NCBI GenBank assembly: GCA_003523085.1
Contig: DPHD01000001.1
Location: 24,357 to 32,797, forward strand
Origin: Oceanospirillaceae bacterium
GTDB lineage: Bacteria; Pseudomonadota; Gammaproteobacteria; Pseudomonadales; Balneatricaceae
DNA: 8,441 nucleotides
Direction: 5' to 3'
The notes beneath the pieces are model-generated. The model saw only the letters and a list, made by a program, of their open reading frames with translations, ran no database searches and had not been told where the DNA came from. Both the position numbers and the translations under genes were made by a program. This document shows positions 1 to 6,101 of the stretch, piece after piece. The first letter of the stretch is position 1; each line of letters opens with the position of its first letter.

Positions 1-707
1 ACCCATGCTTGGTCTTTGTTTAACACCTGTAAACCACCGTTATTGTCTTGAAACAGTAAGGTAATAACTCCAAAATCTGTATGTGCGGCAGCACCGAAGC
101 GTTGCTCTGCTTCGTCCTGTTGGCTAGAACGTGGGTAATAAACCAATTGGCTGCGGCCTAAAGGGCTGGTATAGCGCTGAGTGAAAAAGCCTGGCGACTC
201 GCCTAAACCCACGGCAATCACTTTAAGTACGGCTTGGCCCAGTGTGCATACGGCATCGTAGTATGCCACTAGGCTCGGCTTTAATTCTGGCATGGCCTGT
301 GGCCACAAATTGTGGGTAATTAGTGGAATTTGAGACCGTTTAGCCCACATGTCAGATGACCAAACTTCTGGGCCGGTAAAAAATATTTCCTTCAAATCGT
401 GAGTTTTTGCGCCCTCTAAGGTCGCCATTTTGGGCCCCAGCCAACCCCTTTGTTTGGTGTTGACGGCCACTTGGGATTTTTCTGCTTGGCTTAAGTTAAA
501 AAATCGCTTAGAAGCCTCAAAAGCACGTTGCATGATTTGCGGATCAATAGCATGGTTTTTAATATAGAAAAACCCGGTGTTTAGAGCCGCGGCTATCAGT
601 GGCTTAGCAACTGCTTCGATGTCCCCCCGCAATAAAAGCGGAGCAAAGTCGATCACAGGTATGTCGTCAGCGGACAGAGGTTTAGCTGTTGCATAGTTAT
701 GGTCCAT
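1..707 (-). CDS. Isopenicillin-N-synthase-like 2-oxoglutarate/Fe(II) oxygenase, partial (C-terminus outside window)
   Basis: This is the first 235 codons of a non-heme iron oxygenase of the isopenicillin N synthase superfamily; the gene runs off the left edge. It starts MDHNYATAKP. The N-terminal (DIOX_N-type) part spans about residues 15-120 and includes IPVIDF (16-21) and GFFYIKNHAI (45-54). The catalytic double-stranded beta-helix begins with AAHTDFGVITLL, in which H209 and D211 are the expected first two iron ligands. The distal His and the Arg-x-Ser that binds 2-oxoglutarate would lie in the missing 80-100 residues. Family members couple 2-oxoglutarate decarboxylation to hydroxylation or ring chemistry in the cytoplasm. 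It is the last visible gene of the operon, 47 bp after the TRAP large permease. The ATG at 707 has only a weak ribosome binding site; the strong one serves a tiny frame just upstream. The class is secure, the substrate unknown. Confidence 0.9.
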   Translation of the reverse strand, partial: MDHNYATAKPLSADDIPVIDFAPLLLRGDIEAVAKPLIAAALNTGFFYIKNHAIDPQIMQRAFEASKRFFNLSQAEKSQVAVNTKQRGWLGPKMATLEGAKTHDLKEIFFTGPEVWSSDMWAKRSQIPLITHNLWPQAMPELKPSLVAYYDAVCTLGQAVLKVIAVGLGESPGFFTQRYTSPLGRSQLVYYPRSSQQDEAEQRFGAAAHTDFGVITLLFQDNNGGLQVLNKDQAW

Positions 708-709
708 AG

Positions 710-733
710 TTACCACCCAAAGTTATGATCCAT
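710..733 (-). other. Seven-codon upstream reading frame (MDHNFGW) before the oxygenase gene
   Basis: An ATG at 733-731 opens a frame of seven codons, MDHNFGW, ending in TAA at 712-710, two bases before the oxygenase ATG at 707. It is preceded by a strong Shine-Dalgarno (GGAGAGGT) at good distance, whereas the oxygenase ATG has only GGTGG. The first 16 nt nearly repeat the start of the oxygenase gene (14 of 16 identical), so both frames begin MDHN. It could be a leader peptide coupling translation to the oxygenase by reinitiation, or the relic of a start-region duplication. Expression is not demonstrated. Confidence 0.45.
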
Positions 734-738
734 CAGGT

Positions 739-746
739 ACCTCTCC
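739..746 (-). promoter_or_regulatory. Strong ribosome binding site for the 7-codon upstream frame
   Basis: On the minus strand this reads GGAGAGGT, a strong match to the anti-Shine-Dalgarno sequence. It ends 5 nt before the ATG at 733 and about 31 nt before the oxygenase ATG at 707. It is too far away to serve the oxygenase start directly, which suggests translation enters at 733 and couples onward. Confidence 0.5.
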
Positions 747-754
747 GCAGTAAG

Positions 755-2059
755 CTATCGAGCGCGTACATTTTCCGGTAACCAAGTTGCTAATTCAGGC
801 CATGCCACAAGAATAACTATCATTAACATCATCAATCCAACCATCGGTAAAGCGGTCTTCGAGATGTAAGATATTTCGTGTTTGGTCATGCCTTGCAAGA
901 CAAACAGGTTAAAACCAATAGGAGGGGTAACTTGGGCCATCTCTACCACCACAACAATGAAAATACCAAACCACAATACGTCGATACCGGCTTGTCGAAT
1001 CATTGGCTCCACAATGGCCATAGTGAGTACTACCGAAGATATACCATCAAGGAACATACCTAAAATGACATAAAAAACCGTTAACGCCATAATCAATACC
1101 AGCGGAGATAAATTCAATTCATCGATAAACTCAGCCAACGCTAGGGGAATGCCAGTGAAACCCATCGACAAGGATAAGAAGGCTGCTCCCATAAGAATTA
1201 AAGCAATCATGGCTGAAGTGCGGGTAGCCCCAAGTAGACTCGAAACAAAGGCATTCCAGGTGAGGGACTTTTGTGCCGCGGCTAAGGCCAAAGAACCTAG
1301 TACACCTACGGCTGCAGCTTCAGTCGCAGTAGCGTAACCCATGTACATAGACCCAATAACCACAGTTACTAACAGCATCACAGGCACTAAAAAACGGCTG
1401 GTAATGAGCATGTCAATGAGGCTCATGGGGGGTTCTGGATCCGGGCGAGGACCTTTGCTAAAAAAGTGCCAGAGTATAATATAGCTCATAAACAAACCGG
1501 CCAGCACTAAGCCTGGAAAAATCCCAGCCATAAATAATTTGGTAATGGATTCATTAATGGTCACGCCATATACGATCAAGGTTAATGACGGTGGAATCAT
1601 CAGGCCTAAAGTGGCGGCGCCGGCTAAGGTGCCAATGATCATGTGTTCAGGATAGTTTCTAGCCCGCAGCTCAGGAATTGACATTTTTCCTACCGTGGTT
1701 AGCGTGGCGGCCGAAGAGCCAGACACCGCAGCAAAAATGGTACAACCTACGATGTTGGTGTGTAGCAGGCCACCAGGTAACCAGCGCAGCCAAGGGGCTA
1801 GCCCTTTAAACATGTCTTGCGACAGGCGAGTGCGATATAAAATTTCGCCCATCCATATAAATAAAGGTAAGGCGGTTAGAGTCCAACTGGAGGCTCCTGT
1901 CCAAATGGTGGTAATCATGGCATCACCTGCAGGGCGTACGGTGAACAGCTCCATACCCACCCAAGCAACTCCCATCAGGGCTAAGCCTATCCATACGGAA
2001 CCGCCTAGCAAAGTGAACAATACCAATAAAAATATACCTACAGCGTAGAGTTCGTTCAT
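755..2059 (-). CDS. dctM: TRAP transporter large permease subunit (DctM family)
   Basis: A 434-residue, strongly hydrophobic inner-membrane protein of the usual DctM length. It is the transport-competent subunit of a tripartite ATP-independent periplasmic transporter, importing solute with an ion gradient (usually Na+). Recognisable family blocks are VSGSSAAT (112-119), GLMIPPSLTLIVYG (152-165), YATATEAAAVG (242-252) and VTPPIGFNLFV (377-387). About a dozen hydrophobic segments cover both halves of the protein. Its ATG overlaps the stop codon of the small permease by 4 nt (ATGA), with GGAG 8 nt upstream inside the previous gene, so translation is probably coupled. The gene ends with TAG 47 bp before the oxygenase ATG. 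The symbol denotes the family only; the solute is not necessarily a C4-dicarboxylate. Confidence 0.96.
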   Translation of the reverse strand: MNELYAVGIFLLVLFTLLGGSVWIGLALMGVAWVGMELFTVRPAGDAMITTIWTGASSWTLTALPLFIWMGEILYRTRLSQDMFKGLAPWLRWLPGGLLHTNIVGCTIFAAVSGSSAATLTTVGKMSIPELRARNYPEHMIIGTLAGAATLGLMIPPSLTLIVYGVTINESITKLFMAGIFPGLVLAGLFMSYIILWHFFSKGPRPDPEPPMSLIDMLITSRFLVPVMLLVTVVIGSMYMGYATATEAAAVGVLGSLALAAAQKSLTWNAFVSSLLGATRTSAMIALILMGAAFLSLSMGFTGIPLALAEFIDELNLSPLVLIMALTVFYVILGMFLDGISSVVLTMAIVEPMIRQAGIDVLWFGIFIVVVVEMAQVTPPIGFNLFVLQGMTKHEISYISKTALPMVGLMMLMIVILVAWPELATWLPENVRAR

Positions 2060-2769
2060 TGTATCGACTCCAACTTTATTTGCGATTCTTTAACGACTAA
2101 CAACCTAATTAAATGGTCCCACAGGGCAATGGCTAATAGAGTAGATCCTATAGACATGGCAATTTGTGGGAGCCACATTGGAGTGTACACCCAGATATCA
2201 CCGCTTTGACTCCAGATTTCTTTCCAGCTTGATGGCCAGGAACCCAGCATAGAAACACTATTTAGTAGCCACTGGGGGATTTGATCCTGGCCTTGGGTGG
2301 TGTCATTGAGCATGGCTGACATTAGATTGGTCTTGATGGCGTACCGTGCAAAATAGGTGGCGATGAGGGCAGCGATGTACATGGCCAGTACGTCAAGCCT
2401 ATATTTTAACCAGTCATTCCAGTTTAATAGTACGGATACGCGAATGTGTGCGCCAGTAGTTAGGGCATAAGCCAAGGCAAAAAACGATGTGCAGGCCATG
2501 GCGTAGCCAGCAAATTCAGTCGATCCTGCAAAGGTGATGTTGCTCCAGCGGGCGATCATTTGAGCAACAATTAAAAGTAAAATTAATACCATAAAACAGG
2601 CTGAAATAGCGCCTGATAATTGATAGATTTTGTCCAGCCGGCGCCATACTGGTGCAAGCCAGCTTTGTGCTACTTGGGGCCTAAATAATGCGGCTAAGCA
2701 TATGATCGAGGGTAGAACAAATAACCAACCCCACAAAGGTACGCCGAATACATCTGGCCAATCGTACAT
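2056..2769 (-). CDS. dctQ: TRAP transporter small permease subunit (DctQ family), long form
   Basis: A 237-residue membrane protein that pairs with the large permease. Hydrophobic segments lie near residues 12-29, 52-72, 88-105, 126-143 and 199-217, so five are visible where the family core has four. The first is an apparent N-terminal addition. Family-like blocks are EFAGYAMACTSFFALAYAL (85-103), the following GAHIRVSVLL (106-115), and the C-terminal WLPQIAMSIGS (199-209). A long polar loop (about 150-198, rich in Q, W and S) precedes the last segment. It is longer than the 160-200 residues typical of DctQ. The ATG has GGGAG 6 nt upstream. It lies between the binding-protein and large-permease genes and overlaps the latter by 4 nt. 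Confidence 0.9.
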   Translation of the reverse strand: MYDWPDVFGVPLWGWLFVLPSIICLAALFRPQVAQSWLAPVWRRLDKIYQLSGAISACFMVLILLLIVAQMIARWSNITFAGSTEFAGYAMACTSFFALAYALTTGAHIRVSVLLNWNDWLKYRLDVLAMYIAALIATYFARYAIKTNLMSAMLNDTTQGQDQIPQWLLNSVSMLGSWPSSWKEIWSQSGDIWVYTPMWLPQIAMSIGSTLLAIALWDHLIRLLVVKESQIKLESIQ

Positions 2770-2780
2770 TGCATTCTCCC

Positions 2781-2808
2781 AAAAAGGAGCGGCGGGTTTC
2801 CCCGCCGC
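2781..2808 (-). terminator. Stem-loop with T-run between dctP and dctQ (attenuating terminator)
   Basis: Read on the minus strand, GCGGCGGG pairs with CCCGCCGC in a perfect 8-bp GC-rich stem closed by a GAAA (GNRA) loop. It is followed by TCC and then TTTTT, giving the form of a Rho-independent terminator with a short U-tract. It lies 21 nt after the dctP stop and just before the dctQ ribosome binding site. In TRAP operons the binding protein is usually needed in large excess over the permeases. A partial terminator or 3' stabilising hairpin here would achieve that, but full termination would silence the downstream genes, so read-through is expected. Confidence 0.7.
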
Positions 2809-2829
2809 GTATTATTAACTAGCTTGGAA

Positions 2830-3807
2830 TTATTGTGCGTTATAAGCGTCAAGGATAGCTTGACCGTCACTACCGACCTTAGCAACCCAATCTGACGTCA
2901 TGCCAGCACCAATGGCTTTTAGCTCTGACAAAAATTCAGGGCCAGCATCTTCTACACTCATGCCGTTGGCTGCAAGTTGCTCAAAGTACCAGGTGGCCAA
3001 TTGTTGAGATTTGGCAGAACATGCAGCGCCAGTTTCATCGGCGGCTTGCTGAACTTGTGCCTGGGTGCTTGCATCTAGGCCATTCCATACCGTCTTGTTA
3101 ACCATGACATAGTTGCGTGGTAACCAAGCGTTAACTTTGTAATAGTGGGATAGGTGCTCCCACACTTTACGGTCATAACCAGTAGAGCCGGATGAAATAA
3201 AGGATTCAGCTACTCCTGTGGCTAAGGCTTGGCTTAGTTCGGCGGCTTCAATTTGTACCGGTGTCATGCCTAGGGCTTCGGCAAAGGTTGCGGTTGCGGT
3301 ATTGTAAGAACGGAACTTGATGCCCTGAGTGTCGGCGCTAGATTTTACTTCTTTTTTGAAGTAGAAGCCCTGTCCTGGCCATGGGCAGGTGTATAGTGCC
3401 ACTAAGTTTTGTTTGGCTAGTGCGCTGTTAACGAAAGGTTTTGCCGCGGCCCATAGCTTGTCTGCATCGGCGTAATTAGTGGCGATGAAGGGTAGGTTAT
3501 CCCAGCCCAAAATAGGCAGTTCATTGGCATGGGCCGACATAAAGCGTTCGCCAATCGGTGCTTGTCCCGTTTGTACGGCGCGCTTGATTTCGCCACCTTT
3601 AAATAATGAGCCTCCAGCGTGAACTGTAATGTCCACCTCACCGCCGGTATAGTCCCTTACTTTGTCGGCAAATACTAAGCCCAACTCAGAATGAAAGTTA
3701 CTTGAAGCATAAGCCATGGGCATGTCCCATTGCTCGGCAGCCAGCGCTGGCGTAGCAATGGCTGCTAACGCTGTGGTTGTTGCCAAAAACTTTTTGATTG
3801 TAGTCAT
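2830..3807 (-). CDS. dctP: TRAP transporter periplasmic substrate-binding protein (DctP family)
   Basis: A 325-residue exported protein that captures the solute and delivers it to the DctQM permease. The N-terminus is a clear Sec signal peptide: Lys5-Lys6, a hydrophobic alanine-rich core, and a likely cleavage after ALA at 21-23. Family blocks include AGGSLFKGGEIKRAVQTG (64-81), the central GIKFRSYN (162-169) whose Arg166 matches the arginine that binds the substrate carboxylate in most family members, and AELSQALATGVAESF (189-203). An aromatic stretch, SGSTGYDRKVWEHLSHYY (206-223), lies at the ligand cleft side. The ATG has AAGGA about 9 nt upstream. The gene starts 26 bp after the FAD enzyme stop and ends before a terminator-like hairpin. 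The conserved Arg suggests a carboxylated ligand; an amino or imino acid is inferred from the neighbours. Confidence 0.95.
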   Translation of the reverse strand: MTTIKKFLATTTALAAIATPALAAEQWDMPMAYASSNFHSELGLVFADKVRDYTGGEVDITVHAGGSLFKGGEIKRAVQTGQAPIGERFMSAHANELPILGWDNLPFIATNYADADKLWAAAKPFVNSALAKQNLVALYTCPWPGQGFYFKKEVKSSADTQGIKFRSYNTATATFAEALGMTPVQIEAAELSQALATGVAESFISSGSTGYDRKVWEHLSHYYKVNAWLPRNYVMVNKTVWNGLDASTQAQVQQAADETGAACSAKSQQLATWYFEQLAANGMSVEDAGPEFLSELKAIGAGMTSDWVAKVGSDGQAILDAYNAQ

Positions 3808-3833
3808 AGTTAATTTCCTTTGCTTTTTTGTTG

Positions 3834-5096
3834 TTAGTGAGCTTCTTTAACGAAGCGGTTTGGTGAGTATAGGTTAACGTTTTCGGCTAGTCTTTCTCCG
3901 GCTATCATTTGTGCTAACAGCCAGCCGGTTTTTGGGCCGCTGGTTAAACCAACATGATGATGGCCAAAACCTAAAAAGACGCCAGGTTGGTGGGAGATTT
4001 CGCCAATAATAGGAATTGAATCTGCAGGTGCAGGTCGGTGGCCCATCCATTGGCTTTCATGGGACCAGGTTAATTCAGGTATTGCACGTTTAACGCTGTT
4101 GCGCAATAAATTAAAGGCTTTGGCAGAGGGCTTGGCTTCTAAGCCTCCAAATTCGACGATGCCGGCCAGCCGAATGCGACCTTGCATTGGGGTGATAACA
4201 AACTTGCTGCCAGCTACCATGACTGGGGATTTAGGCATGAAATTAGGTTGCCACAAGTCTAAGTGATAACCGCGTTCGCTTTCCAAGGGCACATCTACGC
4301 CTAGGTCTGCGGCCAGAGATTTAGACCAAGCGCCGGTAGCCAAAACCACGATGTCACAGGGGATTTCTTGGCCGTCAACCAGCACAGCTTCGACTGAGTT
4401 GCCCTGGCACACTACGTGTTCATATTTGCCTTTTATCCTCACGCCACCCTGGGCCAGCACATGTTGCTTTAAGGTTTGTAAATAAGCCCCTGGATCATTG
4501 ATACGGGCGTGATGTTCCATTTTTGCTGCAAAATCTAAACTACCAGCAAAGCTGTCGTCATAATTAGTAAATTGCTCACCTTCGAGTTCACTCCATTCTA
4601 TGCCATGCTTGGCCCTAAGAGACCAGCCAAAAGCATCGCTTTCAAAATGCTCGCGGTTATCATAAACATAAAGGTAGTCACTGGGTATGATGAACTTTTC
4701 CGCGCCAGTGCCTTGGGCTAAGGCGCGGTGTTGTTCAACGCTATCGGCAACTAAGGGCTGTATAGCCGCAGCCGTTAGAGCGCAGTCTTGGGTATTTGCG
4801 CGACTTAAATATTGCCATAACCAAGGTAGCATTTTGGGCAAATAACCCCACTTTAAAAACAAAGGTTGGGTGGCGCTAAATAACATGCGAGGTGCTTTAG
4901 TCAGTAGACCTGGGCTATTTATCGGCACCAAAGAACATGAGGCCAATACGCCGCCATTGCCATAGCTAGCGCACAGCTCTTGGTTCGATTTGTCGATTAA
5001 GGTGACTTTATAGCCTGCTCGCTGTAGCCAAATTGCAGTTGAAATACCAATGATGCCATTGCCAATGACAGCGACCTGTTTGGTTTTTGTAGTCAA
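3834..5096 (-). CDS. DadA-family FAD-dependent D-amino-acid dehydrogenase/oxidase (probable TTG start)
   Basis: A flavoenzyme of the DAO/DadA superfamily, about 420 residues. These enzymes oxidise a D-amino acid, imino acid or N-substituted amino acid to the imine, which hydrolyses to a 2-oxo acid. The N-terminal Rossmann motif QVAVIGNGIIGISTAIWL carries GxGxxG at residues 12-17, and LID follows at the strand end. ATGAWSK (253-259) is the second FAD block. The C-terminal GHRPAPADSIPIIGE (352-366) and FGHHHVGLTSGPKTG (377-391) are typical of the DadA-like subgroup. The frame extends to a GTG at 5120, but that codon has no ribosome binding site and is preceded immediately by a stop. TTG at 5096 has GAGGA with an 8-nt spacer and puts the FAD motif near the N-terminus, so it is preferred. 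It is the first gene of the operon. Class secure, substrate unknown. Confidence 0.92.
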   Translation of the reverse strand: MTTKTKQVAVIGNGIIGISTAIWLQRAGYKVTLIDKSNQELCASYGNGGVLASCSLVPINSPGLLTKAPRMLFSATQPLFLKWGYLPKMLPWLWQYLSRANTQDCALTAAAIQPLVADSVEQHRALAQGTGAEKFIIPSDYLYVYDNREHFESDAFGWSLRAKHGIEWSELEGEQFTNYDDSFAGSLDFAAKMEHHARINDPGAYLQTLKQHVLAQGGVRIKGKYEHVVCQGNSVEAVLVDGQEIPCDIVVLATGAWSKSLAADLGVDVPLESERGYHLDLWQPNFMPKSPVMVAGSKFVITPMQGRIRLAGIVEFGGLEAKPSAKAFNLLRNSVKRAIPELTWSHESQWMGHRPAPADSIPIIGEISHQPGVFLGFGHHHVGLTSGPKTGWLLAQMIAGERLAENVNLYSPNRFVKEAH

Positions 5097-5193
5097 TGTG
5101 TTTTTCCTCAATGTATGCACTTAGTATCGTCAAGGCGTGATATCATTTCCAATACTATTTATTTTAATGTCTATAACTTAAAGTGATGAAGTT
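5097..5193 (+). promoter_or_regulatory. Divergent regulatory region between the FAD enzyme operon and the LysR gene
   Basis: This 97-bp AT-rich spacer separates two divergent transcription units, the classic place for a LysR-type regulator to bind. It holds a 6-bp inverted repeat, TAGTAT (5122-5127) and ATACTA (5152-5157), a perfect 8-bp palindrome TGATATCA (5138-5145), and TATC/GATA half-sites (5125-5128 and 5139-5142). No single site fits T-N11-A cleanly, so the operator assignment is tentative. For lysR itself, TATAAC at 5172-5177 is a possible -10 element, but no convincing -35 is seen. Confidence 0.5.
5123..5152 (-). promoter_or_regulatory. Candidate promoter of the catabolic/TRAP operon
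   Basis: On the minus strand TTGGAA (5152-5147) and GATACT (5128-5123) are separated by 18 bp; each matches 4 of 6 sigma70 consensus positions. Transcription would begin near 5116, leaving a leader of about 20 nt that includes the GAGGA site before the TTG start. The two arms of the TAGTAT/ATACTA dyad overlap the -10 and flank the -35, as expected for a weak, activator-dependent promoter. Such weak matches arise easily by chance in AT-rich DNA. Confidence 0.35.
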
Positions 5194-6093
5194 ATGAATT
5201 TGCGTTTCCGCCAGCTACAAGCGTTCCATCGAATCGTTGAGTCAGGCACTGTTTCAGCGGCAGCTGAACAGTTGAATATTTCTCAACCCGGGGTATCTAA
5301 TCTTCTAAGCCAGCTCGAACACACTTCTCAACTGAAATTGTTTAATCGTTGTAAAGGTCGTTTGGTACCAACCAATGAAGGTATGGTGTTGTATCACGAA
5401 GTTGACACCTTGGTGCGAGGATTGGCCCATGTAGAGCAATCTATTGTTGACTTGCAAAATAAACAAACCAGTAAATTACAGCTAGCGTCTATCCACGCTT
5501 TTTCGTTTGGCTTTATGCAATCTCAGATCGCGCAATTCTCTCGCCAAAAACCGAACTTATCAGTGTCATATCAATCGAATTATTCTCAAAAAATACAAGA
5601 GTGGATCGACGTAGGTTTGTTTGAGATTGGGGTAAGTGAAATGCCCGTGTCTAGAGGCCTGTTTGACACCTCGGTGTATCAATTTGAAACCCTCTGTGTA
5701 ATGCCCAGCGATCACCCGCTGGCTTACAACAAGGTGCTGACCCCGCAGCTATTGTCTGGTGAACCTTTTATCATCATGGGGCCGCAGCATATGGTGACAC
5801 GGCGTACAAAAGAGGCATTTGAGCAAACTGGTGCTAAGTGGAACCCAGTGGTGCATACACATCTGCTTGCCAATAAGTTAAGTTTTGTGAAAGCGGGTAT
5901 GGGCGTGGGTTTGGTTGATGTGATCTCGGTTGAAAACGACGCGTCAGATAAGTTTATTACACGACCTTTTTCACCTAAAATCACCTTAGACGTGGCGATC
6001 ATTACCTCCAAAGGCAAACCACTATCTGCCGTTGGCCAGGCTTTCTTAGCCCAGCTTAAGTCCCATTTAGCGCCTTACAAGGTCAAGGAGTGA
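5194..6093 (+). CDS. LysR-type transcriptional regulator
   Basis: A 299-residue protein of standard LysR length. The N-terminal winged helix-turn-helix spans about residues 3-62 (FRQLQAFHRIVESGTVSAAA, then ISQPGVSNLLSQLE and LKLFNRCKGRLVPTNEG). A linker helix follows to about 90, then a two-lobed effector-binding domain to the C-terminus. The MNLRxxQLxAF start and GRLVPTxEG wing resemble the OccR/NocR-like group that controls opine and arginine catabolism; this is a resemblance by eye, not an assignment. It is divergent from the FAD enzyme/TRAP operon and 8 bp upstream of the racemase gene, so it probably controls both and its own expression. The ribosome binding site before ATG 5194 is weak (AAAGTGA). 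Confidence 0.95.
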   Translation: MNLRFRQLQAFHRIVESGTVSAAAEQLNISQPGVSNLLSQLEHTSQLKLFNRCKGRLVPTNEGMVLYHEVDTLVRGLAHVEQSIVDLQNKQTSKLQLASIHAFSFGFMQSQIAQFSRQKPNLSVSYQSNYSQKIQEWIDVGLFEIGVSEMPVSRGLFDTSVYQFETLCVMPSDHPLAYNKVLTPQLLSGEPFIIMGPQHMVTRRTKEAFEQTGAKWNPVVHTHLLANKLSFVKAGMGVGLVDVISVENDASDKFITRPFSPKITLDVAIITSKGKPLSAVGQAFLAQLKSHLAPYKVKE

Positions 6094-6101
6094 TATTTAC
6101 C

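Noticed and set aside
1695..2048. A 117-codon plus-strand reading frame inside the large permease gene
   Set aside because: It is antisense to a clearly recognisable DctM gene, has no family features and no supporting RBS; it is a shadow of the hydrophobic coding sequence.
2830..3807. C4-dicarboxylate specificity for the TRAP system on the basis of the family name
   Set aside because: DctP-family proteins bind many carboxylated solutes. The conserved Arg indicates a carboxylate only, and the neighbours point away from simple dicarboxylates.
5120..5194. Signs of a mobile element or attachment site at the divergent junction
   Set aside because: The repeats are short inverted operator-like dyads. 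There are no terminal inverted repeats, target duplications or recombinase genes.
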